The position numbers were made by a program, and so were the translations under genes. Positions 8,575 to 16,707 of a stretch of DNA of 64,000 bases are shown one piece after another. This stretch comes from Arcobacter sp. CECT 8983. Its GTDB lineage: Bacteria; Campylobacterota; Campylobacteria; Campylobacterales; Arcobacteraceae. The notes below the pieces were generated by a model. It saw only the letters and a list, made by a program, of their open reading frames with translations. It did not search any database and had not been told where the DNA came from. Positions within the stretch are counted from its first letter, which is position 1. The number at the start of each line of letters is the position of its first letter. The stretch spans positions 88,090 through 152,089 of the forward strand of contig NZ_PDKF01000003.1 in NCBI RefSeq assembly GCF_004118855.1, read 5' to 3'.

Positions 8575-10182
8575 TTAAATTGTAACTTCTAAACTTTTTT
8601 TAACAATCAAATTTGCAGTTTCTTGTTGAGCATGAATAAAGTTTCTAATACTTAGATTTTTTAAATATTTCTTTTCTTTAATAGAATCAATTTTTACTAT
8701 TAAGTTTACATTTTCATCATATTTTAAAAGAGCTTCACAAATTAAAGCTTTTTTAGTAAGATTACTTAATGTTATTATAACACTTGAGGCATTTTCTATT
8801 TGTAAAGACTCAATAACAGGAAGTTTTTCTAAGTGTCCAAAGTATGCCAGATATCCTTTTTTTCTTGCTAATAATACATGTTTTAAGTTATCTGAAATAA
8901 TTACAAATTCTCTGTATTCTTTTTCTAAATCCCTTGCAATGATTCTTCCTAAAGTTTCATATCCACAAATCACAATGTGATTGTTTTTGTTAATTGGTGA
9001 AATTTTATCAGATTCATAAAACTCAGTAATAACAAAAGAAGAGAGTTTATAGATATTGTTTACAATAAAAGGAGTTAATATCATAGATAAAACAGTAACT
9101 AAGATAAGAAAATTACTTAACTTTTCTTCTAATAGACCATTTGATGAAGCTAAAGCAAATACTGCAAAAGAGAATTCACCAATTTGACATAGAGCTAGAG
9201 CTGATTTAACTGAATCACTTTTGTTTGAATCCATTTTAATAATGAAATAAATAACTAAGCCTTTAATAGCCATTACTAAAACTAAAACAATAAGTAAGTA
9301 TAAGATATTTTCTACAAAATATGAAATATTTATTTTGGTACCAATAGAAAAGAAAAAAGTTCCTAGAAGTAAGTCTTTATAACTTGCAATATCTGATTCT
9401 ACTTTTATATGATATTTTGTTTCTGCAATAATCATCCCTGCAATAAATGCACCTAATGAGTATGTGAAACCTAACTCATGGGCTAAAAGCGAAGCTCCTA
9501 AAACTATTGATAAAACAGAAGCTAAGAACAGTTCTTCTATTTTAGTATTTGTAGATAGCTGTAATAAATATCCCATTAATTTTTTACCAATTGTGAACAT
9601 AAAAAGAATAATTAATAGTGCAGAAATAAAAGTTTTTAATAAAATAGTTTCAATTGAACTTCCACTTGTTGATAAAAAAGTAATTAAAAGTAAAATAGGA
9701 ATAACTGCTAAATCTTGGAAAACTAAAATTGCAGTTGATTTTTCTCCATAAGGAGTATATATATCTTTTGATTGTTTTAAGTAACTTAACACAATAGCTG
9801 TTGAAGATAAAGAGAAAGCTAAAGCAATAACTAAAGAAGAGGTAGTGTCAAGATTATATACAAACTTAGTAATCAAAAATATAATTACTGCACTAATTGA
9901 TACTTGAAAAAAACCATTTGCAAAAAGAAGTTTTTTCATTCTTTTTATTTTTTCTAAAGGCATTTCTAGCCCAATTGTAAACATTAAAAAGACTATACCA
10001 AACTCTGCTACTAATTCTAATGTATGTAAAGTGCTTTTTTCATCTAAATTAAATAGTGAAGCAATAATAGTACCTGTTAGAATATATCCAATTATGTGTG
10101 ATACTGATAATTTTTTTAATACTAAGTTTAGAACAGTTGCAAGTGCAAGTGAAACAAATAATATAAATAGTGTATTTTCCAT
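8575..10182 (-). CDS. Kef-type CPA2 monovalent cation/proton antiporter with RCK domain
   Basis: About 12-13 hydrophobic helices (residues 1-380) with the CPA2 pattern, including 'LVFQDLAVIP' (154-162) and 'GEFSFAVFAL' (335-344). A cytoplasmic TrkA-N/RCK domain starts at about 400 with the nucleotide-binding 'ICGYETLGRI' (405-414). It probably exchanges K+ or Na+ for H+ under nucleotide control. At 535 residues it is shorter than E. coli KefB/KefC (about 600) because the RCK C-terminal part is brief. A Fur-like sequence lies 22-40 bases upstream of its start (10204-10222). Confidence 0.88.
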   Translation of the reverse strand: MENTLFILFVSLALATVLNLVLKKLSVSHIIGYILTGTIIASLFNLDEKSTLHTLELVAEFGIVFLMFTIGLEMPLEKIKRMKKLLFANGFFQVSISAVIIFLITKFVYNLDTTSSLVIALAFSLSSTAIVLSYLKQSKDIYTPYGEKSTAILVFQDLAVIPILLLITFLSTSGSSIETILLKTFISALLIILFMFTIGKKLMGYLLQLSTNTKIEELFLASVLSIVLGASLLAHELGFTYSLGAFIAGMIIAETKYHIKVESDIASYKDLLLGTFFFSIGTKINISYFVENILYLLIVLVLVMAIKGLVIYFIIKMDSNKSDSVKSALALCQIGEFSFAVFALASSNGLLEEKLSNFLILVTVLSMILTPFIVNNIYKLSSFVITEFYESDKISPINKNNHIVICGYETLGRIIARDLEKEYREFVIISDNLKHVLLARKKGYLAYFGHLEKLPVIESLQIENASSVIITLSNLTKKALICEALLKYDENVNLIVKIDSIKEKKYLKNLSIRNFIHAQQETANLIVKKSLEVTI

Positions 10183-10203
10183 GATTGAATTTTATCTTAA
10201 AAA

Positions 10204-10222
10204 GTTAATAATTATCATTAAC
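10204..10222. promoter_or_regulatory. Fur-box-like inverted repeat upstream of the antiporter
   Basis: GTTAATAATTATCATTAAC matches the 19-base Fur consensus at 15 of 19 positions by my hand count and has perfect outer arms GTTAAT/ATTAAC. In AT-rich DNA such matches arise by chance, so this is a weak call. Confidence 0.3.
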
Positions 10223-10312
10223 AGGTGTATATTAAATATTTCAATTGTATTATTCTTATTAAAAATATTATAATTGCATATATTTATTAATGAAAAAAGC
10301 ACTGTAAGTGGC

Positions 10313-10318
10313 TATAAT
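10313..10318 (+). promoter_or_regulatory. -10 element for the DUF502 operon
   Basis: A perfect TATAAT 27 bases ahead of the gene start, preceded by CTGTAAGTGGC. The upstream string is nearly the same as that before the small RNA promoter at 8474. It probably drives the DUF502-AI-2E-pfkA string. Confidence 0.6.
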
Positions 10319-10344
10319 ATGGTTTTATTTAAATAAGGAAAATG

Positions 10345-11022
10345 ATGTTAAAGAAATATTTATCCCATGGGAAAGACCATGTAGTAACAGTTATTTTAAA
10401 AGGACTTTTTTGGTTAGCTCCAATTGCAGCAATTACTATAATTGTAATTTGGATTTATGAAAAAATAAATCAATTAACTGGAAGCATGTTTGAATTATTA
10501 GGCTTTGAACCAGAAAAATTCCCTTTTTTATGGACAATTTTTGGTGTAGTAATTATGTTTTTATTTGCATATATTTTAGGTGTATTTGCAGAAACAAAAT
10601 TAGTTGATATTATTCAAAGAGTTTATTCAAAAATACCAGGTTTTTCTACAATAAAAGAGCTAGTAAATATCTTTAATACTTCAAAATCAGGTGAAAAGAA
10701 AGTTTTAGTAGTTTTAATTTCTGGGTTTTCAAAGGATGACTATAATATAGGTTTAATGTACTCAACTAAAGAGTCTGTTGTTAAAGATCATTTTACAGTT
10801 GTTTTATCAATGACTCCTATTCCAAATGGAGGTTTTATGTTTGAAGTACATAAAGACAAAATTAGAGTTATAGAAGAGGCAACTTTTGATTCAAATTTAC
10901 AATATCTTTTATCAATGGGTGTTAAGTCTTTAGCTGATATAGTAAATATTGAACCTAAAAGTATAGAAGAGTTTAAAGCATTATCTGAAGTTTTAGAAGA
11001 AAATAAACAAAAGGAACAATAG
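10345..11022 (+). CDS. DUF502 family inner-membrane protein
   Basis: A 225-residue protein with two membrane segments (about 17-36 and 55-75) and a conserved cytoplasmic part. The pattern '...LVDIIQRVYSKIPGFSTIKELVNIF' is the DUF502 family signature. The function is unknown. The start is set at the second of two adjacent ATGs (10342, 10345), since AAGGA at 10335 is correctly spaced from it. The next gene starts 1 base after the stop. Confidence 0.8.
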   Translation: MLKKYLSHGKDHVVTVILKGLFWLAPIAAITIIVIWIYEKINQLTGSMFELLGFEPEKFPFLWTIFGVVIMFLFAYILGVFAETKLVDIIQRVYSKIPGFSTIKELVNIFNTSKSGEKKVLVVLISGFSKDDYNIGLMYSTKESVVKDHFTVVLSMTPIPNGGFMFEVHKDKIRVIEEATFDSNLQYLLSMGVKSLADIVNIEPKSIEEFKALSEVLEENKQKEQ

Positions 11023-11023
11023 T

Positions 11024-12061
11024 TTGGATTCAGTGAATATTAGGCACTATTTTTTTTATTTGGCTACTTTAGTAGTAATAATTGCAGGTTTAAAAGTTGC
11101 TAGTGAAATTGTAGTCATACTATTTTTAGCAATATTTATCTCTTCGATTTTCTCAACACTTTTAAAGTATTTAGAGCAAAAGCATATACCAAGACTAATT
11201 TCATATGTTTTAGTAATATCAATCTTTGTACTCTTATCTTTGTTTTTAGCTTATATAGTAAATATTTCATTAAAGAATTTTATTTTAAATATGCCTCAAT
11301 ATGAAAAACAACTGCAAGGTTTGGTTGTACAAATAATAGCATTAGGTGAAAGTTATGGTGTAGTAGTTGATAAAAAGATGATTTTAGATGCACTAAATTT
11401 TAGTTCATTTTTTGGATTTACTACAAATATAATTGGAAGTATTGGAACTTTTCTTTCTAAATTTTTACTTATAGTTATTGGGATTGCATTCATTCTTGCA
11501 GAGTCAAAATCTTTTGAAAAAAAGTTAAAAGTGATTTTTAAACAAAAAAGAAAAGAGTTAGAACATTTTAAAGAATTTTCTCACAATATTCAAAAATACT
11601 TTTTGGTAAAGAGTACAACAAGTTTTCTAACAGGTTTTATCATAGCAATTGGTCTTATATTTTTTCAAGTAGATTACCCAATACTTTGGGGTGTAATTGC
11701 TATGTTATTTAATTTTATACCAGTTGTAGGTTCTATTATTGCAGCAATACCAGCAGTACTTTTATCCCTTGTAAGTTTAGATTTAAATACAACTATTATA
11801 TTGATTGTATTTTATGTTGTTATTAATATCTCAATTAGTAATATTATTGAACCAAAACTTATGGGAAAAGAGTTAGGTCTATCTCCTTTAGTTATATTTT
11901 TCTCACTTATTCTTTGGGGATGGGTTTTAGGAATAGTTGGAATGTTCTTAGCCGTTCCAATTACTATGACATTAAAAATTGCTTTTAGTACAAATACAAG
12001 TACTCAATGGATAGCAGTTTTAATGTCCGATATCTCTCATAAAAAAGAAAGGAAGGTTTAA
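11024..12061 (+). CDS. AI-2E family (PerM/TqsA-like) membrane permease
   Basis: A 345-residue protein with about 8 hydrophobic helices: paired helices at the N-terminus (9-45), an amphipathic middle region (75-130), and a C-terminal group with 'GVIAMLFNFIPVVGSIIAAIPA' and 'SNIIEPKLMGKELGLSPLVIF', both typical of the AI-2E exporter family. Members export autoinducer-2 or exchange Na+ for H+; the substrate here cannot be told. It starts at TTG with AAGGA 8 bases upstream. It is tightly packed between the DUF502 gene and pfkA. Confidence 0.85.
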   Translation: MDSVNIRHYFFYLATLVVIIAGLKVASEIVVILFLAIFISSIFSTLLKYLEQKHIPRLISYVLVISIFVLLSLFLAYIVNISLKNFILNMPQYEKQLQGLVVQIIALGESYGVVVDKKMILDALNFSSFFGFTTNIIGSIGTFLSKFLLIVIGIAFILAESKSFEKKLKVIFKQKRKELEHFKEFSHNIQKYFLVKSTTSFLTGFIIAIGLIFFQVDYPILWGVIAMLFNFIPVVGSIIAAIPAVLLSLVSLDLNTTIILIVFYVVINISISNIIEPKLMGKELGLSPLVIFFSLILWGWVLGIVGMFLAVPITMTLKIAFSTNTSTQWIAVLMSDISHKKERKV

Positions 12062-12062
12062 A

Positions 12063-13040
12063 ATGTCAATTGCAATATTAACTTCAGGTGGAGATTGTGC
12101 AGGGATGAATCCTGCAATTAAACAGTTTGTAGATTATTGTCTTAGTAAAAAAATAAAACCTTTTTTGATTTTTGATGGCTTAGAAGGTCTGATTGATGGC
12201 AGTATAAAAGAGGCTACTTTTGATGATGTTGCTGGAATTATGCATGAAGGTGGTACAAAAATAAGGTCTTCAAGGTCAAAGAGATTTTTTGAATATGAGT
12301 ATAGAAAGCAAGCTTTTGAAAATCTACAAAAACATGGAATTGATAAACTCATTATTTTAGGTGGAGATGGTTCTTTTAGAGCTTTAAATCAATTTTATGA
12401 CGATTTTGGAATAAAATTTGTAGGAATACCAGCAACCATTGATAATGATATTTTTGGAACAGAATATTGTTTAGGTGTTGATACTGCACTTAATATAATA
12501 AGAGAAGCAACAGATGCTATAAGAGACACTTCTGCTTCATTTAAAAGAGCCTGTGTAATTGAAACTATGGGAAGAGATTGTGGATATTTAGCCCTTGTTT
12601 CAGCAATTACTTGTGGTGCTGAGGTTTGTATGATTCCAGAGCTTGATTATGATTTAGATGTGATTGGAAAAAGATTAAAAGAAGAGCTTAAAAATGGAAG
12701 AAAATATATAGTTTGTGTTGTTGCAGAAGGTTGCTCAAAAAATAGATGTACAACTACAAATGAACTTGTTAGATGGCTTGAAGAAGATGTAGGAATAGAA
12801 ACAAGAGCAACTATTTTAGGTCATATTCAAAGGGGTGGAAACCCAACAGTTTATGATAGACTTATGGCATCTGAATTTGTAACTTTTGCTATTGATGAAA
12901 TCTTAAAAGAGGATTTTTCAAGTAGTGTGATTATTTACAATAAAGGTGAATTTGAGTTTGTATCTATTGATTATGTAAATTCATCTAAGTATGAAATAAA
13001 AGAAGAGTTACTTAATCTAGGAAAGAGATTAATAAATTAG
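12063..13040 (+). CDS. pfkA: ATP-dependent 6-phosphofructokinase
   Basis: Phosphorylates fructose 6-phosphate to fructose 1,6-bisphosphate. The 325-residue protein has the short bacterial group I form: 'TSGGDCAGMNP' (7-17), 'GGDGS' (100-104), catalytic Asp128 in 'PATIDNDI', 'ETMGRDCGYLAL' and 'LGHIQRGGNPT'. Gly103 of GGDGS is the ATP-type residue. The usual PGTIDND reads PATIDND, whereas PPi enzymes have Lys there, so ATP is the likely donor. Campylobacter species lack this enzyme, so its presence implies a fuller glycolysis. It starts 1 base after the AI-2E gene and is followed by an fbp homologue. Confidence 0.9.
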   Translation: MSIAILTSGGDCAGMNPAIKQFVDYCLSKKIKPFLIFDGLEGLIDGSIKEATFDDVAGIMHEGGTKIRSSRSKRFFEYEYRKQAFENLQKHGIDKLIILGGDGSFRALNQFYDDFGIKFVGIPATIDNDIFGTEYCLGVDTALNIIREATDAIRDTSASFKRACVIETMGRDCGYLALVSAITCGAEVCMIPELDYDLDVIGKRLKEELKNGRKYIVCVVAEGCSKNRCTTTNELVRWLEEDVGIETRATILGHIQRGGNPTVYDRLMASEFVTFAIDEILKEDFSSSVIIYNKGEFEFVSIDYVNSSKYEIKEELLNLGKRLIN

Positions 13041-13111
13041 ACTTATAGGGCTTTAACCAATTACTTGATATTATATATACTAATTTATAAAAATAAAAGA
13101 GGCTAAATTTT

Positions 13112-13954
13112 ATGATTGCAGTTTTTAATGCCATTACAAATATTGCAGAAGATATAGAAAAAAACGTATTTGTTGATTGTGAAAAGTTTTTATCATCTGG
13201 ATTAGATAATCAACAAATGCATGATAGTGTTCACAAATTTTGTTCAAAGATTATTGAAAGAGAATTCAAAAGAGTAAAATCAGTTCATGGATTTATTGGA
13301 AAAGATAACAAAGAATATACCACAATAAATGAAAATGGGAAATATAAAATCTCTTATGTTGCAATTGATAATGTAGATTTATTAGATGTAGATTTTTCAT
13401 TGGGAACTATTTTTGGAATTTATGAACATCAAATGGATGCTTTCCACTTAAAAGCAGCTATGTATATTACTTATGGACCAACTTTCCAATTAGTATTTGC
13501 TTCAAAATCAGAAGGTGTGGTTTATTTCTCTTATGAAGATGGTGAGTTTATAGAACAAGATCCTTTAACATTGGAGAAAAAAGGTAAAATTAATTCAACA
13601 GGTGGAATTGCAAGTGAATGGACAAAAGAACATAAAGAATTAATTGATAGCTTCTTTAATGAAGGTTATAGATTAAGATATTCTGATTCATTGGCACTTG
13701 ATACTCATCAGATTTTATTTAAAAGGGGTGGTTTATACTCATCTCCTGCAACAAACTCTTTTCCAGAAGGAAAACTAGAAGTATTATTTGAGGCTTTCCC
13801 TATTTCATATATTATTGAACAAGCTGGTGGAAGAGCAATTAATAATAAAGGTCGTATTTTAGATATGACAAACATTGGATTACATGATAAAACACCTATT
13901 TATTTTGGCTCATCTTCTGAAGTACAAAAAGTAGAAGACTCTTTATCTAACTAA
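13112..13954 (+). CDS. fbp: Class I fructose-1,6-bisphosphatase homologue with altered metal site
   Basis: The family is clear from 'VDFSLGTIFGIYE' (93-105), 'GKINSTGG' (158-165), 'EGYRLRYSDSLALDTHQIL' (184-202) and 'LFEAFPISYIIEQAGG' (225-240). Length (280) fits the short epsilonproteobacterial form. The metal and phosphate motif DPLDGSS is replaced: counted back from GTIF, those positions read V-A-I-D-N-V-D (83-89), keeping only the second Asp (Asp86). The acidic 'SEEED' loop is replaced by 'GKDNKE' (63-68). Glu227 of the third metal position is kept. It may be inactive, changed in metal use, or regulatory. A normal Fbp may be encoded elsewhere. Confidence 0.8.
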   Translation: MIAVFNAITNIAEDIEKNVFVDCEKFLSSGLDNQQMHDSVHKFCSKIIEREFKRVKSVHGFIGKDNKEYTTINENGKYKISYVAIDNVDLLDVDFSLGTIFGIYEHQMDAFHLKAAMYITYGPTFQLVFASKSEGVVYFSYEDGEFIEQDPLTLEKKGKINSTGGIASEWTKEHKELIDSFFNEGYRLRYSDSLALDTHQILFKRGGLYSSPATNSFPEGKLEVLFEAFPISYIIEQAGGRAINNKGRILDMTNIGLHDKTPIYFGSSSEVQKVEDSLSN

Positions 13955-13955
13955 A

Positions 13956-13978
13956 GTATAGCCTTTTTTAGGCTATGC
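13956..13978 (+). terminator. Hairpin after fbp
   Basis: GTATAGCC and GGCTATGC form an 8-bp stem (one T-G pair) around a T-rich loop, directly after the fbp stop. No T-run follows the stem, so its strength as a terminator is uncertain. Confidence 0.45.
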
Positions 13979-14008
13979 AAAATCAAAAAACTAAAATTCA
14001 CTTTTCAA

Positions 14009-14026
14009 TATGTATTAAGGTATACA
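14009..14026. promoter_or_regulatory. Second, weaker ModE-type operator
   Basis: TATGTA-N6-TATACA fits the ModE half-site layout TATATA-N6-TATATA with one mismatch in each half. It lies about 43 bp, or four helical turns, upstream of the stronger site at 14051. Confidence 0.45.
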
Positions 14027-14050
14027 ACGCTAACATTCTTTTATAGTACG

Positions 14051-14070
14051 TTATATACTAAAGTATATAA
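14051..14070. promoter_or_regulatory. ModE-type operator of the molybdate operon
   Basis: TTATATA-CTAAAG-TATATAA is a perfect inverted repeat with the 6-base spacing of ModE boxes, and the flanking CG on the left matches the consensus CGTTATATA. It overlaps TATAAT at 14066-14071, so bound ModE would block transcription of modE-modA-mop-modB-modC when molybdate is plentiful. Confidence 0.75.
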
Positions 14071-14084
14071 TGAAAAGGAATATT

Positions 14085-14867
14085 TTGGAAATATCATCAA
14101 ACTTAACTTTAGAACTGTTAGACCAACCTTTTTTATTAGAAAAAAGAATTGAATTACTTTTTGCAATACAAAAATGTGGTTCCATAAGTAAAGCTGCAAA
14201 AGAAGTACCCATGAGTTATAAAAAAGCATGGGAAGCAGTAGATGCAATGAATAATCTTTCTTCTCAAGCAGTTGTTTTAACTGAAAAAGGAGGAAAAGGT
14301 GGTGGAGGAACTTCTTTAACTTCTTATGGAGAAAATCTATTAAAAACGTATCTTTTTTTAAAGGAAGAACAAAAAAGTTTTTTAAATAGATTAAAAGAAG
14401 CAACAGATATAGATACAGGAACATTAAAAACGATAGGAAGATTAGCTATGCAAATTAGTGCCAGAAATCAGATTGTAGGAAGAGTTGATAAAATAGTATC
14501 AAATGATGTAAGTGCAAATGTAGTTATTGTACCAAAAAGTGGACATGAACTTTTTGCAAATATCTCTAATGATGCAATGCAAAGTCTAGATATAAAAAAA
14601 GATAGTGAAGTAATTGCAATTTTTAAATCAATTAATGTTTTGTTATCTACTTCAGGAGATATTGCAATTAGTGCCAGAAATAAAATAGAAGGAACAATTA
14701 GTTCTATTATAAAAGATAAAACAAATAGTGAAGTTATAATAAATATAGGTGAAGGACAAAGTATTTCATCAATTGTAACTACAGGAGCTGTTAAACAATT
14801 AGGTCTAGAAGAGGATAAAAAAGTATATGCTTATATAAAAGCAAATGATATTATGATAGGAAAATAA
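14085..14867 (+). CDS. modE: Molybdate-responsive transcriptional regulator ModE
   Basis: The N-terminal winged helix ('SISKAAKEVPMSYKKAWEAVDAMN') and 'TEKGGKGGGGTSLTSYGENLL' are standard ModE motifs. Two TOBE/Mop domains follow ('SARNQIVGRVDKIVSNDVSANVVI' and 'SARNKIEGTISSIIKDKTNSEVII'), which bind molybdate. The start is placed at TTG 14085, 5 bases after AAGGA. An in-frame ATG at 14070 lies inside the operator and lacks a ribosome site. It is the first gene of the mod operon, and the operator implies autoregulation. Confidence 0.9.
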   Translation: MEISSNLTLELLDQPFLLEKRIELLFAIQKCGSISKAAKEVPMSYKKAWEAVDAMNNLSSQAVVLTEKGGKGGGGTSLTSYGENLLKTYLFLKEEQKSFLNRLKEATDIDTGTLKTIGRLAMQISARNQIVGRVDKIVSNDVSANVVIVPKSGHELFANISNDAMQSLDIKKDSEVIAIFKSINVLLSTSGDIAISARNKIEGTISSIIKDKTNSEVIINIGEGQSISSIVTTGAVKQLGLEEDKKVYAYIKANDIMIGK

Positions 14868-14868
14868 A

Positions 14869-15615
14869 ATGAAAAAGTTATTAGTATTAATGTTTTTAAT
14901 TTCAACAAGTTTATTTGCAGGAACAATAAATATTGCAGTTGCAGCAAATGTTAGTTATGCAATTGATGATTTAATAAAACAGTTCAATAAACAAAATCCA
15001 GATACTAAAGTATTAGTTACTTTAGGAAGTAGTGGAAAGCTTACTGCTCAAATAAAAAATGCAGCTCCATATCATATATTCATGGCTGCAAATATGAAAT
15101 ATCCTATAACTTTGGATAATGATGGTTTAAGCTTAACAAAACCACTAGTATATGCTCAAGGAAGTCTTGCTATTTTAAGTTCTAAAGAGAAAGATTTCTC
15201 AAAAGGTATAAATATAGTAAAGAATAAGAATATTGAAAAAATAGCTATTGCTAATCCTAAAACTGCACCATATGGAAAAGCTACTGTAGAAGCTTTAAAA
15301 AATGCAAAGCTTTATAAGAGTATAGAAAAGAAGTTTGTATATGGTGAATCTATTTCTCAAACAGTATCTTTTTCTATTACAGCTGCCGAACTTGGTTTTA
15401 TTGCAAAATCATCTTTATATAGTAAAAAAATGAAAAAATACAAAGAAGGAATTAACTGGACTGATGTTGACCCAAAACTTTATACCCCAATTAATCAAGG
15501 TATTATTATTCTTAAAAATGCAAAAGATAATAAAGAAGTAAAAGCTTTTTATGACTTCATTTTAAGTGCTAAAGCAAAAAAGATATTTAAAGATTTTGGA
15601 TATTTAGTTCCATGA
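14869..15615 (+). CDS. modA: Molybdate ABC transporter, periplasmic binding protein
   Basis: A 248-residue protein with a signal peptide ending near residue 17 ('MFLISTSLFA'). It binds molybdate or tungstate in the periplasm and delivers it to ModB. 'AANVSYAIDDLIKQF', 'GSSGKLTAQIKNAAPYHIFMAAN' and 'VYAQGSLAIL' are ModA motifs. It starts 1 base after modE and its stop overlaps the next start by 4 bases. Confidence 0.95.
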   Translation: MKKLLVLMFLISTSLFAGTINIAVAANVSYAIDDLIKQFNKQNPDTKVLVTLGSSGKLTAQIKNAAPYHIFMAANMKYPITLDNDGLSLTKPLVYAQGSLAILSSKEKDFSKGINIVKNKNIEKIAIANPKTAPYGKATVEALKNAKLYKSIEKKFVYGESISQTVSFSITAAELGFIAKSSLYSKKMKKYKEGINWTDVDPKLYTPINQGIIILKNAKDNKEVKAFYDFILSAKAKKIFKDFGYLVP

Positions 15616-16013
15616 ACAAGTTTGAAGCAAGAGTATCAAAAATAAAAAGTAGCGATAGTTTAAACTTAGTTACTTTCTCTTTTAAATCAAATGAATTGAC
15701 AATGATTAGTCTTGATTTAACTGAAGACATAAAAGAGAATAAAAAAGTAATATTAAGTGTAAAGCCTACAAATATAAATATTGCAAAGAATTTACAAGGT
15801 GAAATAAGCTCTTCAAATAAACTTCATGGAAATATAAAAAGTATTGAAAAAGGAAAATTATTAACTAATATAGTTTGTATTATCGATGATACTTTTATTG
15901 AAACAATAGTTACAACTGAGTCTTTAGAAAAAATGAATTTAAAAGTTGATGATAAGATTACTTTATTTTTCAAATCAAGTGCTTTATCTATATTGGATGT
16001 GTGTAATGATTGA
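15612..16013 (+). CDS. Small Mop/TOBE-domain molybdate-binding protein
   Basis: A 133-residue protein made of two TOBE-like units ('NKFEARVSKIKSSDSLNLVTF' to about 55, and 'LHGNIKSIEKGKLLTNIVCII' to about 125). It may store molybdate or act with ModE. C. jejuni has a comparable gene between modA and modB. The unit repeats are weaker than in ModE. It overlaps modA by 4 bases and modB by 8 bases. Confidence 0.75.
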   Translation: MNKFEARVSKIKSSDSLNLVTFSFKSNELTMISLDLTEDIKENKKVILSVKPTNINIAKNLQGEISSSNKLHGNIKSIEKGKLLTNIVCIIDDTFIETIVTTESLEKMNLKVDDKITLFFKSSALSILDVCND

Positions 16014-16707
16014 GACTATTAGCAATTTAGATTTTGCACCGCTTTTTTTATCTTTTAAATTAGCTTTTGTAACAACTTTGATTTTATTTATTAGTGCACT
16101 TCCTCTTGCTTGGTATTTATCTCAAACAAACTCTAAAATAAAACCTTTTATAGAAGCAATTACTGCTTTACCAATTGTATTACCTCCTTCTGTAATAGGT
16201 TTTTATATTCTTTTTTCTTTATCTATAAATTCTCCTATTGGGGCATTTTTTGATGAAGTATTTGGAATAAAATTAGTCTTTACTTTTACTGGTGTTGTAA
16301 TAGCTAGTTGTTTTTATTCTTTACCTTTTATGGTTCAACCTTTGCAAAGTGGTTTTGAAAGTATAAATAAAAATATAATTGAGGCAAGTTTAATAGCTGG
16401 AAAAAGTAAATTTGAGACTTTATTAAGAGTTGCCTTACCAAATGTAAAGCCAGCAGTTTTAACTGCAATAATAGTAACCTTTGCCCATACTGTTGGTGAA
16501 TTTGGAGTTGTTTTAATGGTTGGTGGAAGTATTCCTGGTGAAACTAAAGTTGCAGCAGTTGCTATATATGAGTTTGTGGAAATTATTGATTATAATTCAG
16601 CTCATATATATAGTTTGATTATGTTATTAATTAGTTTTATAGTTTTACTTTGTGTGTATATCTTTAATCAAAAATATAATAAAAAGTTCACAGGACTTCA
16701 TAGATGA
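16006..16707 (+). CDS. modB: Molybdate ABC transporter, permease
   Basis: An inner-membrane permease of about 233 residues with five or more helices. The EAA loop reads 'EASLIAGKSKFETLLRVALPNVKPAVLTA' in overlapping segments, the site that docks ModC; 'HTVGEFGVVLMVGGSIPGET' is specific to ModB/CysT-like permeases. The start is ATG 16006 in ATGATTGA, overlapping the Mop gene stop. An upstream ATG at 15946 would add residues with no family match. Confidence 0.93.
   Translation: MIETISNLDFAPLFLSFKLAFVTTLILFISALPLAWYLSQTNSKIKPFIEAITALPIVLPPSVIGFYILFSLSINSPIGAFFDEVFGIKLVFTFTGVVIASCFYSLPFMVQPLQSGFESINKNIIEASLIAGKSKFETLLRVALPNVKPAVLTAIIVTFAHTVGEFGVVLMVGGSIPGETKVAAVAIYEFVEIIDYNSAHIYSLIMLLISFIVLLCVYIFNQKYNKKFTGLHR

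Noticed and set aside
14041..14424. Long minus-strand open frame (127 codons) over the start of modE
   Set aside because: It is antisense to modE, is rich in Leu/Phe/Tyr from reversed Lys/Asn/Glu codons, and has no ribosome site. It is a shadow of the real gene.
15946..16005. Upstream ATG extending modB by 20 residues
   Set aside because: The added residues lie inside the Mop gene and lack family match; ATG 16006 in the ATGATTGA overlap is the usual coupled start.
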